Positions 1-5,962 are shown, counted from the stretch's first letter. The stretch: DNA of 9,549 bases from an uncultured Massilia sp. (GCA_946886065.1 CAMPHU010000181.1:1-9549); one strand, 5' to 3'. Made by a program: numbers and translations. The notes: generated by a model from the letters alone, not told the origin.

Positions 1-51
1 GCCCGCGCCCGCATCGTCATGCTTTCTCTTGAGGAAGGAAAAGAGCCCCAT
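1..51 (-). CDS. N-terminal fragment of an unidentified protein
   Basis: An ATG at 51-49 on the minus strand opens a frame that stays open to the window edge and reads MGLFSFLKRKHDDAGAG (17 residues). A short hydrophobic and basic start of this kind (GLFSFLKRK) is common in real proteins, and codon choice fits the neighbours. It lies on the same strand as dksA, beyond a strong terminator, so it would be a separate transcription unit with a leader of up to about 140 nt. There is no convincing Shine-Dalgarno sequence: the bases before the ATG read CGGTGACC. In related Betaproteobacteria hslV and hslU often lie near dksA, but this start does not look like HslV. Function unknown; the start is tentative. 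Confidence 0.4.
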   Translation of the reverse strand, partial: MGLFSFLKRKHDDAGAG

Positions 52-194
52 GGTCACCGTTGTCCGTCAGCCAGCCCGTCCGTGCAAAACGGTAGCACGG
101 TCCAGGCGCCCGCGTGCTGCGCACACGCGGCGGCTGGTAGTGTATCCGATGGGAAATAAAAAGACTGCACGATTAGCAAGGGATTCGTGCAAAC

Positions 195-230
195 AAAAAA
201 GCATGCGGGGTGAAGCGCATGCTTTTTTTT
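195..230. terminator. bidirectional intrinsic terminator after dksA
   Basis: A perfect 7-bp stem (GCATGCG at 201-207, CGCATGC at 216-222) encloses an 8-nt loop. It is flanked by A6 on the left (195-200) and T8 on the right (223-230), so it forms a hairpin followed by a U-tract on either strand. On the minus strand it lies just downstream of the dksA stop codon and would end dksA transcription. On the plus strand it would stop antisense transcription entering dksA. Confidence 0.85.
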
Positions 231-248
231 GGTGGCGTGGCAAGCGTG

Positions 249-698
249 TCAGTCGCCGTAGAGCTTTTGCTTGAGCTCGCGGCGCTGCTGGGCTTCCAGC
301 GACAGGGTAGCGGTCGGACGGGCGATCAGGCGCGGGATGCCGATCGGCTCGCCGGTTTCTTCGCACCAGCCATACTCGCCGGCCTCGATGGCCTGCAGCG
401 ATTGCTGCACTTTCTTGAGCAGCTTGCGCTCGCGGTCGCGGGTGCGCAGTTCCAGGGCGTGCTCTTCCTCGATCGTCGCCCGGTCGGCCGGGTCCGGCAC
501 CAGCACGGTTTCGCGCAGGTGTTCGGTGGTCTCACCGGCATTTTTCAGCAGTTCCTTCTCGAGCTCCTGCAGGCGGTTCTTGAAGAATGCCAGCTGGGCC
601 GGATTCATGTAGTCGTCGTCGCTCATCGCCCGAATCTCTTCTTCCGTCAGGAGGCGTTCTTCGGGTTGGGCGGTATTCGGTTTCGTTGTTTTAGTCAT
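249..698 (-). CDS. dksA: RNA polymerase-binding transcription factor DksA (single-cysteine type)
   Basis: DksA binds in the secondary channel of RNA polymerase and, with ppGpp, represses rRNA promoters and activates amino-acid biosynthesis promoters. The 149-residue product has the N-terminal region, the long coiled coil and, at its tip, the essential DxxDxA motif (D69, D72, A74 in DPADRA). The C-terminal globular part keeps the family signature GEPIG...RLIARPTA (116-130). Compared with the four zinc ligands of E. coli DksA, only the first is kept (C112); the others are T115, S133 and A136, so a classical Cys4 zinc finger cannot form. This depletion is usual in Burkholderiales. The ATG at 698 has AAGG four bases upstream. 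The COG0523 gene lies 189 bp upstream on the same strand, and a strong terminator follows. Identification is very secure. Confidence 0.96.
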   Translation of the reverse strand: MTKTTKPNTAQPEERLLTEEEIRAMSDDDYMNPAQLAFFKNRLQELEKELLKNAGETTEHLRETVLVPDPADRATIEEEHALELRTRDRERKLLKKVQQSLQAIEAGEYGWCEETGEPIGIPRLIARPTATLSLEAQQRRELKQKLYGD

Positions 699-724
699 GA
701 TGCCTTCGATACGACAGAGGTTTC

Positions 725-730
725 ATTGTA
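725..730 (-). promoter_or_regulatory. candidate -10 element for dksA
   Basis: On the minus strand a TACAAT hexamer (5 of 6 matches to TATAAT) lies 26 bp before the dksA ATG, which would give a short leader. The region 16-18 bp further upstream (GGTGTCAC) is only a weak -35. This suggests dksA has its own promoter rather than depending on read-through from the COG0523 gene. Pattern match only. Confidence 0.4.
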
Positions 731-789
731 TCAGCTTGCTCAGCCGTGACACCCCGTTGCGGCTGGAGTGCGCGGGGAGCAGCTGCCTT

Positions 790-809
790 GATGGCGTCGG
801 GGCGCCATC
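790..809. other. GC-rich hairpin between the COG0523 gene and dksA
   Basis: GATGGCG (790-796) and CGCCATC (803-809) form a perfect 7-bp stem with a 6-nt loop, about 80 bp past the COG0523 stop codon. No T-run follows on either strand, so it is not a textbook intrinsic terminator. It may stabilise the 3' end of the upstream transcript. Confidence 0.3.
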
Positions 810-887
810 CCTTCTCTCCGGGGTGCCCATTACACTGTCGAAGCAGGGTTCAGACAGGTCCGGGCATACCAGTAAAACTGATGTAGT

Positions 888-1952
888 TTATACCAAACAT
901 TGTTCGAGGCCGCGGATAAATACGTCTTTTGGTAAATTTTTGCCAATAAATACCATTTTGCTGGCCGGTGTCTCGTTTTCGCTCCATTTCGGGCCGACGT
1001 CGCTGCCCATGATCTGGTGCACGCCCTGGAACACCACCTTGCGGTCGACGCCCTGCATGCGCAGCACGCCCTTGTAGCGCAGCATCTGCGGGCCGAAGAC
1101 TTGCACCAGACTGCCCAGGAACTGTTCCAGGCGCTCGGGGTCGAAGGCGCGATCGCTCTTGAACACGAAGGCGGCGATGTCGTCGGTGTGGTGGCTGTGG
1201 TGGTGGTCGTGGCTGCAGGCCTCGCCATGCGCATGGTCGTGACCGCAATGGGCATGGTCGTGATCATGACCGTGATCATGATCGTGGCCTTCCTCGACGC
1301 GCAGGAAGTCCGGGTCGAGGTCCAGCTTGTCGTTCAGGTTGAAGCCGCGCAGGTCGAGCACGTCCGAGACCGGCGCCTTGCCGAAGTCGCTGGTCGAGAT
1401 CGGGGCGCGCGGGTTCATGCGGTGCAGGCGCGCGGTGAGCGCTTCCACCGCCGCCGCGTCGACCAGGTCGGTCTTCGACAGCAGGATCTTGTCGGCGAAA
1501 CCGACCTGGCGCTGGGCTTCCTCGTGCTGGTCCAGCTGGTCCATCGCGTGGCGCGCATCGACCACGGTGACCACGGCGTCGAGCAGATAGTTAGCGCCCA
1601 CTTCCTCGTCCACGAAGAAGGTCTGCGCCACCGGACCCGGGTTGGCAAGGCCGGTGGTCTCGATGACCACGCGGTCGAAACTGATTTCGCCGGCGGCGCG
1701 CTTCTGCGCCAGCCTGGTCAGGCCTTCGACCAGGTCGCCGCGCACGGTGCAGCAGATGCAGCCGTTGTTCATCTCGATGATCTGCTCGGTGGTATCCCGC
1801 ACCAGAATCTCGTTGTCGATGCTCTCCTGGCCGAACTCGTTCTCGATGACGGCGATCTTCATGCCGTGCTCTTCCTGCAGGATGCGGTTGAGCAAGGTGG
1901 TTTTGCCCGCGCCGAGGAAGCCGGTCAGGATGGTGCTAGGGATCAGGTCCAT
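888..1952 (-). CDS. COG0523 (CobW/ZNG1-like) G3E GTPase, probable metallochaperone
   Basis: A cytoplasmic P-loop GTPase of 354 residues. It has Walker A GFLGAGKT (11-18), the family's metal-binding CxCC motif as CICC (65-68), ETTG (98-101) near the switch region, and SKTD (159-162) in place of the guanine-specifying NKxD. A histidine-rich stretch follows (about 223-255, with more than a dozen His plus C236 and C246), then the CobW C-terminal domain (about 258-350). Family members use GTP hydrolysis to deliver metals; His-rich ones are most often linked to zinc. It is not likely to be cobalamin CobW, since no cobalamin genes are nearby. Walker A begins ten residues after the ATG, which supports this start, although no clear Shine-Dalgarno is visible. 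I saw no Zur-like palindrome in the 142 bp upstream. The His-rich DNA is internally repetitive (GTGATCATG-type units near 1258-1290). Family assignment is secure; the metal is inferred. Confidence 0.92.
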   Translation of the reverse strand: MDLIPSTILTGFLGAGKTTLLNRILQEEHGMKIAVIENEFGQESIDNEILVRDTTEQIIEMNNGCICCTVRGDLVEGLTRLAQKRAAGEISFDRVVIETTGLANPGPVAQTFFVDEEVGANYLLDAVVTVVDARHAMDQLDQHEEAQRQVGFADKILLSKTDLVDAAAVEALTARLHRMNPRAPISTSDFGKAPVSDVLDLRGFNLNDKLDLDPDFLRVEEGHDHDHGHDHDHAHCGHDHAHGEACSHDHHHSHHTDDIAAFVFKSDRAFDPERLEQFLGSLVQVFGPQMLRYKGVLRMQGVDRKVVFQGVHQIMGSDVGPKWSENETPASKMVFIGKNLPKDVFIRGLEQCLV

Positions 1953-2040
1953 GTTCGCTACTCGTTCAGATGGGTCCGGGATGGGACAGGAGAATCGGGG
2001 GATTATGCCGCAATTCTTGCAAGACCACCATCAACCGTAT

Positions 2041-2067
2041 CGGTGCTTGATAAAGCTCAAGCCACCG
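2041..2067 (-). terminator. hairpin downstream of the hydrolase gene (weak terminator candidate)
   Basis: On the minus strand CGGTG-G-CTTGA pairs with TCAAG-CACCG around a 6-nt loop, giving a ten-pair stem with one bulged G. It begins about 28 bp after the hydrolase stop codon and lies before the COG0523 gene. No U-tract follows, so it may be a 3'-end stabiliser or a Rho-assisted stop. Confidence 0.35.
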
Positions 2068-2094
2068 TTCTGAAAGAAGCGAAAGACGGCGGGA

Positions 2095-3342
2095 TCAGGG
2101 CGCGGCCGCCAACGCCCGCTCGGCCTTGTCCAGGTTGCTGCGGTAGCCCGCCAGGGCCTTGCCTTCCTTGCCCTGGGCCTCGGCCAGCGCCAGCGCCTTC
2201 AGGAACTGCGCCCTGGCGGCGGCCGGCTGGCCGGTGGCCAGCAGCGCTTCGCCATAACTGTCCTGGGCGTTGGCCGAGCCGCCGAAGCGCTCGGCGTTCG
2301 CCTTCATGACCCGTACTGCAAGCTGGGCCTGCTTGCGCGGGCCGAGCAGTTCGTAGGCGATGCGGTTGCGCTCGGCTTCGTCGAAGCCGCTCGCGGCCAG
2401 TGCGTTGGCGACCGCCCCATCCGCGCCGTCCTGCTCCAGGCGGCGGAACAATTGCGCACGCGCCTCCGCATGTCGGCGCCGTGCATCCCTGGCATCGGCC
2501 GTCGCAATCACTTGGCGCACCGCAGCCACTACCAGCTCGGGCTGTTCCAGGTGAATGTTGTGGCCGCTGTCCGGGGTGACCACATGGCTGCCGCTGCTGA
2601 ATTCACGGAACAGGCTGCCGTGCAGCCCGCGCCAGACCTGCACCGCGGCCGGCGTTTCCAGGAACAGCTGCGCCTGCTCGCGCAGCTGGACCGAGGTCAG
2701 CACCGCCACCGGGACGTCGGGCAGCCGCCCGGGCGTGTCGAGCGCGCCGCGCTCCAGGATCGCCTGCACGCTGCGCAGCTCGGCCCGCAGGGCCGGCGGC
2801 GTGAAGCCTTCGATGGCGCGCTTATCGCTGTCCACCCGGGCCGCATCGAGCTTGCGCAGTTCCTGCTCGAAGCGCTCGTGGCTGGGATCGACGAATACCA
2901 TGCCCGCCACCTGCTCCGGGTGGCGCGCCGCATAGCTGCGGATCAGGAAGGCGCCATAGGAATGCCCGACCAGGATGAAGGGCGGCTGCAGTTTGGCGGC
3001 CGCGACCAGCTGCTCGAGTTCGTCCGTGCGGGCGGCCAGGCCGACGGCGCCCGGGTGCGGATCGGAGCGGCCGAGGCCGGCGCGCGAATAGGCGACCAGC
3101 TTCGCCGCGTCCGCCAGCGCCGGCGCCACGCGCCGCCAGACGCTCAGGTCGCGCCCGAAGCCGGCTTCGAAGATCACGGTGTAGCGGCCGCTGCCCATGG
3201 CCGCCATCTGGACTTGGCGGTCGCCGACCTTGACCAGGTCCTGGGCGGCGGCGGGGGCGGTGAAGACGGCGGCAAGGAAAGTGGCAAACAAGAGGGCAGC
3301 GCCGAACCTGGGCAGGACGGCAGGCGGAAATGCAGATGGCAT
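2095..3342 (-). CDS. exported alpha/beta hydrolase with C-terminal TPR-like tail
   Basis: A predicted serine hydrolase of the alpha/beta-hydrolase fold, 415 residues from the chosen start. The start is the ATG at 3342, which has GGAG five bases upstream and begins a good signal peptide: basic residue, hydrophobic core ALLFATFLAAVF, then APAAA before QD (cleavage after about residue 33). In-frame ATGs at 3360 and 3438 would push the signal inward, and the latter lies inside a candidate lux box. The catalytic domain shows the EAGFG oxyanion region (59-63), the nucleophile elbow GHSYG with Ser128 (126-130), VDPSHE (about 151-156) and the catalytic-His region GHNIH (260-264). Residues about 320-410 are helical, alanine-rich and TPR-like (DSYGEALLATGQPAAARAQF). 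The elbow is GHSYG, not the GGSWGS of proline iminopeptidase. The substrate is unknown: esterase, lipase, lactonase or peptidase are all possible. It is divergent from luxR and probably under its control. The fold is secure. Confidence 0.88.
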   Translation of the reverse strand: MPSAFPPAVLPRFGAALLFATFLAAVFTAPAAAQDLVKVGDRQVQMAAMGSGRYTVIFEAGFGRDLSVWRRVAPALADAAKLVAYSRAGLGRSDPHPGAVGLAARTDELEQLVAAAKLQPPFILVGHSYGAFLIRSYAARHPEQVAGMVFVDPSHERFEQELRKLDAARVDSDKRAIEGFTPPALRAELRSVQAILERGALDTPGRLPDVPVAVLTSVQLREQAQLFLETPAAVQVWRGLHGSLFREFSSGSHVVTPDSGHNIHLEQPELVVAAVRQVIATADARDARRRHAEARAQLFRRLEQDGADGAVANALAASGFDEAERNRIAYELLGPRKQAQLAVRVMKANAERFGGSANAQDSYGEALLATGQPAAARAQFLKALALAEAQGKEGKALAGYRSNLDKAERALAAAP

Positions 3343-3402
3343 GAAGGCTCCGGAAATCATTGCCGCCGTTGCCGCCAGGGGCGACAATCCGACGGCGAGG
3401 CC

Positions 3403-3431
3403 ATTGTAGAAAGCTTGGCCCGGCCTCGAAA
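3403..3431 (-). promoter_or_regulatory. candidate activator-dependent promoter of the hydrolase gene
   Basis: On the minus strand TACAAT (3408-3403) is a good -10. The hexamer 17 bp upstream, TTTCGA (3431-3426), matches the -35 consensus poorly. Transcription would begin near 3396, giving a leader of about 54 nt before the ATG at 3342. A good -10 with a poor -35 next to an operator is typical of activator-dependent promoters. A perfect TTGACA (minus strand, 3438-3433) also exists, but it is 24 bp from this -10, too far for normal use. Confidence 0.5.
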
Positions 3432-3449
3432 CTGTCAAAAATAACAGCC
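3430..3449. promoter_or_regulatory. candidate lux box (LuxR-type operator)
   Basis: AACTGTCAAAAATAACAGCC matches the lux-box core CTG-N10-CAG (CTG 3432-3434, CAG 3445-3447), and the half-sites extend to CTGT/ACAG. It lies in the 134-bp divergent space between the hydrolase and luxR. Its centre (3439.5) is about 43 bp upstream of the inferred hydrolase transcription start and just touches the -35 position, as in classical LuxR-activated promoters. It is 37 bp before the luxR ATG, so it could also serve autoregulation. Only the outer half-sites are symmetric, and binding is inferred. Confidence 0.55.
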
Positions 3450-3465
3450 GTGCAGAACACGCGAT

Positions 3466-3471
3466 AAGGAG
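3466..3471 (+). promoter_or_regulatory. strong ribosome binding site of luxR
   Basis: AAGGAG lies five bases before the ATG at 3477, a near-ideal Shine-Dalgarno arrangement that fixes the luxR start. Confidence 0.85.
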
Positions 3472-3476
3472 ACGAC

Positions 3477-4199
3477 ATGGCAGTGGTGGGAGAAGCGGTG
3501 GCCGGCTGGCGCGGCCGCCACCTGGAAGGGATGGCGCAGGCGCGCGATGCCGACGGCCTGCTGGCGGTCCTGGCCGCGGCCGCCCGCGAGCTCGGCTTCG
3601 ATTACTGCGCCTACGGCATGCGCATGCCGCTGCCGCTGTCGAACCCGGCCACCTTCATGGTGAACAATTATCCCGAGGCCTGGCAGGCCCGCTATGCCGC
3701 GGCCGGTTACCTGGCGCTCGATCCCACCGTGGCGCACGGCGCCGTTTCCCTGAATCCGCTGCTGTGGAGCGAGCCGCTGTTCGCCTCCGCCCGCCCGCTG
3801 TGGGAAGAAGCGCGCAGCCACCAGCTGCGGATCGGCTGGGCGCAATCCTCGCGCGCGCCGGACGGCAGCGTGGGCATGCTCACCCTGGCGCGCTCGCACG
3901 AAGCCTTGTGCGGCGCCGAACTCGCGCGCAGCGAGCGCGACATGATCTGGCTGGTGCATGCGGCGCACGAGGCGATGGTGCGCCTGCACGTGCAGCGCCT
4001 CTCGCAGGCGCCGCTGAGCGCGCGCGAAGCGGAGGTGCTGCGCTGGATGGCCGATGGCAAGACCTCTTCCGAGGCGGCCGATATCCTCGGCCTGTCCGAG
4101 CGCACCGTGAACTTCCATGTGGCGAATGCCTTGTGCAAGCTGGGCGCGGCGAACAAGACCGCGGCCGTGGTCAAGGCGGCGCTGCTGGGACTGCTTTAG
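3477..4199 (+). CDS. LuxR-family quorum-sensing transcriptional regulator (probable solo)
   Basis: A 240-residue two-domain regulator of normal family length. The N-terminal autoinducer-binding domain (about 20-165) keeps the canonical AHL-pocket residues: W69, Y73, D82, P83, W97 and G133, matching LasR W60, Y64, D73, P74, W88 and G126. T84 and T136 stand at LasR T75 and S129. The stretch NNYPEAWQARYAAAGYLALD is close to LasR's NYPAAWREHYDRAGYARVD. The C-terminal GerE-type helix-turn-helix (about 178-236) keeps E184, L188 and G194, with recognition helix SERTVNFHVANAL. It should bind an N-acyl-homoserine lactone in the cytoplasm and a lux box as a dimer; a candidate box lies immediately upstream. 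No luxI is in the window, so it is probably a solo or has a distant partner. It converges on xerC with only 4 bp between stop codons and no terminator visible between them. Family assignment is very secure; ligand unknown. Confidence 0.94.
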   Translation: MAVVGEAVAGWRGRHLEGMAQARDADGLLAVLAAAARELGFDYCAYGMRMPLPLSNPATFMVNNYPEAWQARYAAAGYLALDPTVAHGAVSLNPLLWSEPLFASARPLWEEARSHQLRIGWAQSSRAPDGSVGMLTLARSHEALCGAELARSERDMIWLVHAAHEAMVRLHVQRLSQAPLSAREAEVLRWMADGKTSSEAADILGLSERTVNFHVANALCKLGAANKTAAVVKAALLGLL

Positions 4200-4203
4200 C
4201 GGT

Positions 4204-5151
4204 TTATTTGGATTTTGCGCGCGGATGGGCGCGGTCGTACACCGCCGCCAGGTGCTGGAAGTCGAGCGAGGTATACACCTGGGTCGAGGTGATGCTGGCA
4301 TGCCCGAGCAGTTCCTGCACGGCGCGCAGGTCGCCCGAGGATTGCAGCAGGTGCGAAGCGAAGGAGTGGCGCAGCACGTGCGGGTGGACGTGCACCGGGC
4401 TGCCCGCGCGCAGGGCGTGCTGCTTGAGGCGCTGCTGCACCACGCGCGGCGTGATGCGGGTGGCGCGCGCCGACAGGAACAGGGCGGCGCTGCCGTCGCG
4501 CGCGGCGGGACGCACCGCCAGCCAGGCGTCGAGCGCCGCGCGCGCCGGGCCGCCGACCGGCACCCGGCGCATCTTGCCGCCCTTGCCGGTGACGACCACT
4601 TCGCCCGCCTCGCGGTCCAGCCAGCCGAGCGAGGCCGGCTGCCCCGCCTGCGCCCCCGCCTCCTTGTAGGCCAGGTCCAGGCCGCTCAGTTCCGACACCC
4701 GCAAACCGCTCGAATACAGCAGCTCGAACATGGCGCGGTTGCACAGCTCGAAGGGTTCCGGGTGGCCGTGGACATTGGCTTCCATCAGCTGCACGGCGGC
4801 ATCCACCGCCAGCGCCTTGGGCAGGGTCTTGGGCCGTTTCGGGGCGCGCACGCCCTCGACCGGATTGGCCGCCAGGGCCGTCTGGCGCGACAGCCAGGCA
4901 TAGAAGCCGCGCCAGCCCGAGAGCTTGCGCGCGATCGAGCGCGCACTCTGGCCGCCGGCATGCAGCTTGGCGGTGAAGCGGCGGATGTCGAAGTGGGTCA
5001 GGCGCGGCCAGTCGGTATGCCCGGCCAGCTGGCCGAGCTCGACGAGGTCGCGCCGGTAGGCCTCGACCGTGTGGGCCGAGAGCTGGCGCTGGGTGGCCAG
5101 CTCGCCCAGGTAGCGCGCGGCCCAGTCGGTGGCGTCGGCCGGGGCGCCCAT
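4204..5151 (-). CDS. xerC: tyrosine recombinase XerC
   Basis: A site-specific recombinase that, with XerD, resolves chromosome dimers at dif. The 315-residue product has the N-terminal SAM-like core-binding domain (about 8-95) and the catalytic domain (about 108-305). All six catalytic residues are visible: R151 (SGLRVSE), K190 (TGKGGK), H258 and R261 (HVLRHSF), H284 (LLGHASI) and the nucleophile Y293 (TQVYTS). The spacing from R151 to K190 is about 15 residues longer than in E. coli XerD; I recall Burkholderiales XerC proteins sharing such an insert. XerC is favoured over XerD or an integrase because a DUF484 gene lies directly upstream, the arrangement known from dapF-DUF484-xerC clusters. 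The ATG at 5151 is 13 bp after the DUF484 stop, so the two are probably co-transcribed and possibly translationally coupled. The only Shine-Dalgarno-like bases are GAGG at the DUF484 stop, 11 bp away. Confidence 0.94.
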   Translation of the reverse strand: MGAPADATDWAARYLGELATQRQLSAHTVEAYRRDLVELGQLAGHTDWPRLTHFDIRRFTAKLHAGGQSARSIARKLSGWRGFYAWLSRQTALAANPVEGVRAPKRPKTLPKALAVDAAVQLMEANVHGHPEPFELCNRAMFELLYSSGLRVSELSGLDLAYKEAGAQAGQPASLGWLDREAGEVVVTGKGGKMRRVPVGGPARAALDAWLAVRPAARDGSAALFLSARATRITPRVVQQRLKQHALRAGSPVHVHPHVLRHSFASHLLQSSGDLRAVQELLGHASITSTQVYTSLDFQHLAAVYDRAHPRAKSK

Positions 5152-5164
5152 GCCTGCAGGGGCC

Positions 5165-5830
5165 TCAGGCGCGCAGCGGCGCCAGCGCGGTGCTGGCGGT
5201 GGCGGCGATGTGGACCAGGAAGTCGGTCCCCATCACGGTGGTGAAGCGGTCCGGGTCGGGCGAACCCATGACCAGCATGCCGAAGGTCTGGCCAGGCTGG
5301 CCGAGCGGCAGCATCACGGTGGAACGCACCGCGGCCGGGTCCTCGAGCCAGCGCACCGCCTCGAAGTCGTTGTTCGGGCCGCAGTAGGGCGCGCGCAGGC
5401 TGTTGGCGAAGATGCGCGCGTCGTCCGAGACGCCGCCGGTGAACCATTCGCCTGCGTGGTCCGGCGCCACGTTCCACAGGCGCAGGCTCACCTGGGGCAC
5501 CGAGAAGTGGATGCGCAGGCCGTCGGCCAGGTCGCGCGCCATCGCGGCGCCGCCCTGCGACACCAGCAGGGCCTGGGTCCAGGCGTGGAAGCGGTTGGCG
5601 ATCGCGGCGTTTTCCTCGGCGCGGCGGGTCAGTTCGGCCAGGCGCAGCTCGAGGGCGCGGTATTTGTCGCGCATGACCTCCATCTGGCGCTCCTGCAGCG
5701 ACACGGCGCGGCCGGTCAGCGGGCTGGACAGTTTAACCTCGCCCAGCAGGCCGGCGTGCTCCTCGAAAAACTGCGGATGGTCGATCAGGTATTGCGCGAC
5801 GGCGGTGGAGTCCAGTGTTGCGGTGGTCAT
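5165..5830 (-). CDS. DUF484 family protein
   Basis: A cytoplasmic protein of 221 residues from the chosen start, belonging to DUF484, a family of unknown function usually next to xerC and often dapF. The N-terminal part (VAQYLIDHPQFFEEHAGLL, about 11-29) and the LQERQMEVMRDKYRALE helix (45-61), probably coiled coil to about 76, are the family's clearest features. The rest (about 95-215) is GAF-like, with FGMLVMGSPDPDRF near 183-196. The start at 5830 (MTTATLDSTAVAQYL) matches what I recall of homologues. In-frame ATGs at 5866 and 5896 would give longer products; the one at 5866 has AGG closer by but lies on a TAAAAT that may be the promoter. xerC follows after 13 bp. No dapF is found upstream; a porin terminator stands there instead. 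Family assignment is secure; the exact start is less so. Confidence 0.88.
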   Translation of the reverse strand: MTTATLDSTAVAQYLIDHPQFFEEHAGLLGEVKLSSPLTGRAVSLQERQMEVMRDKYRALELRLAELTRRAEENAAIANRFHAWTQALLVSQGGAAMARDLADGLRIHFSVPQVSLRLWNVAPDHAGEWFTGGVSDDARIFANSLRAPYCGPNNDFEAVRWLEDPAAVRSTVMLPLGQPGQTFGMLVMGSPDPDRFTTVMGTDFLVHIAATASTALAPLRA

Positions 5831-5864
5831 GAAAATCTTCGGTAAAGTAAGGTCCGGGTTCGCC

Positions 5865-5870
5865 ATTTTA
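5865..5870 (-). promoter_or_regulatory. candidate -10 element for DUF484-xerC
   Basis: TAAAAT on the minus strand (5 of 6 matches to TATAAT) lies between the porin terminator and the DUF484 gene, 34 bp before the ATG at 5830. No good -35 is seen 16-18 bp upstream. Because a terminator separates this operon from the porin, some promoter is expected in this gap. Confidence 0.35.
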
Positions 5871-5896
5871 CCTGAGCGGCACAGCCGCCCGGGCAT

Positions 5897-5921
5897 AAAA
5901 AAAGACGCCCGCAGGCGTCTT
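5897..5921 (-). terminator. intrinsic terminator after the first porin gene
   Basis: On the minus strand AAGACGCC and GGCGTCTT form an 8-bp stem (5921-5914 with 5909-5902) around a 4-nt loop, followed by a run of T (5903-5897). It starts about 40 bp after the porin stop codon and separates porin transcription from DUF484-xerC. Confidence 0.9.
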
Positions 5922-5962
5922 CCGGGGTGGGCACGCCGCCGGCGCGCCGCACCATTGCCGTC

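Noticed and set aside
1953..2094. Zur box upstream of the COG0523 gene
   Set aside because: I looked for an AT-rich palindrome of the TGTTATA-N-TATAACA type and found none.
1017..2309. 430-codon plus-strand frame opposite the COG0523 gene
   Set aside because: It is His/Val/Ala-rich as the antisense of a His-rich, GC-rich gene, and it runs into the end of the hydrolase gene. No protein family is recognisable.
2095..3342. Calling the hydrolase a proline iminopeptidase (pip), by analogy with other luxR-pip pairs
   Set aside because: The nucleophile elbow is GHSYG rather than GGSWGS, and the protein carries a signal peptide and a helical tail.
3433..3438. Perfect TTGACA on the minus strand as a -35 for the hydrolase gene
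   Set aside because: The best -10 (TACAAT at 3408-3403) is 24 bp away rather than about 17, and no other -10 fits. It is better explained as part of the lux-box-like dyad.
3343..3438. N-terminal extension of the hydrolase to the ATG at 3438
   Set aside because: It would place 32 residues before the signal peptide and overlap the candidate promoter and lux box. The ATG at 3342 has a proper GGAG.
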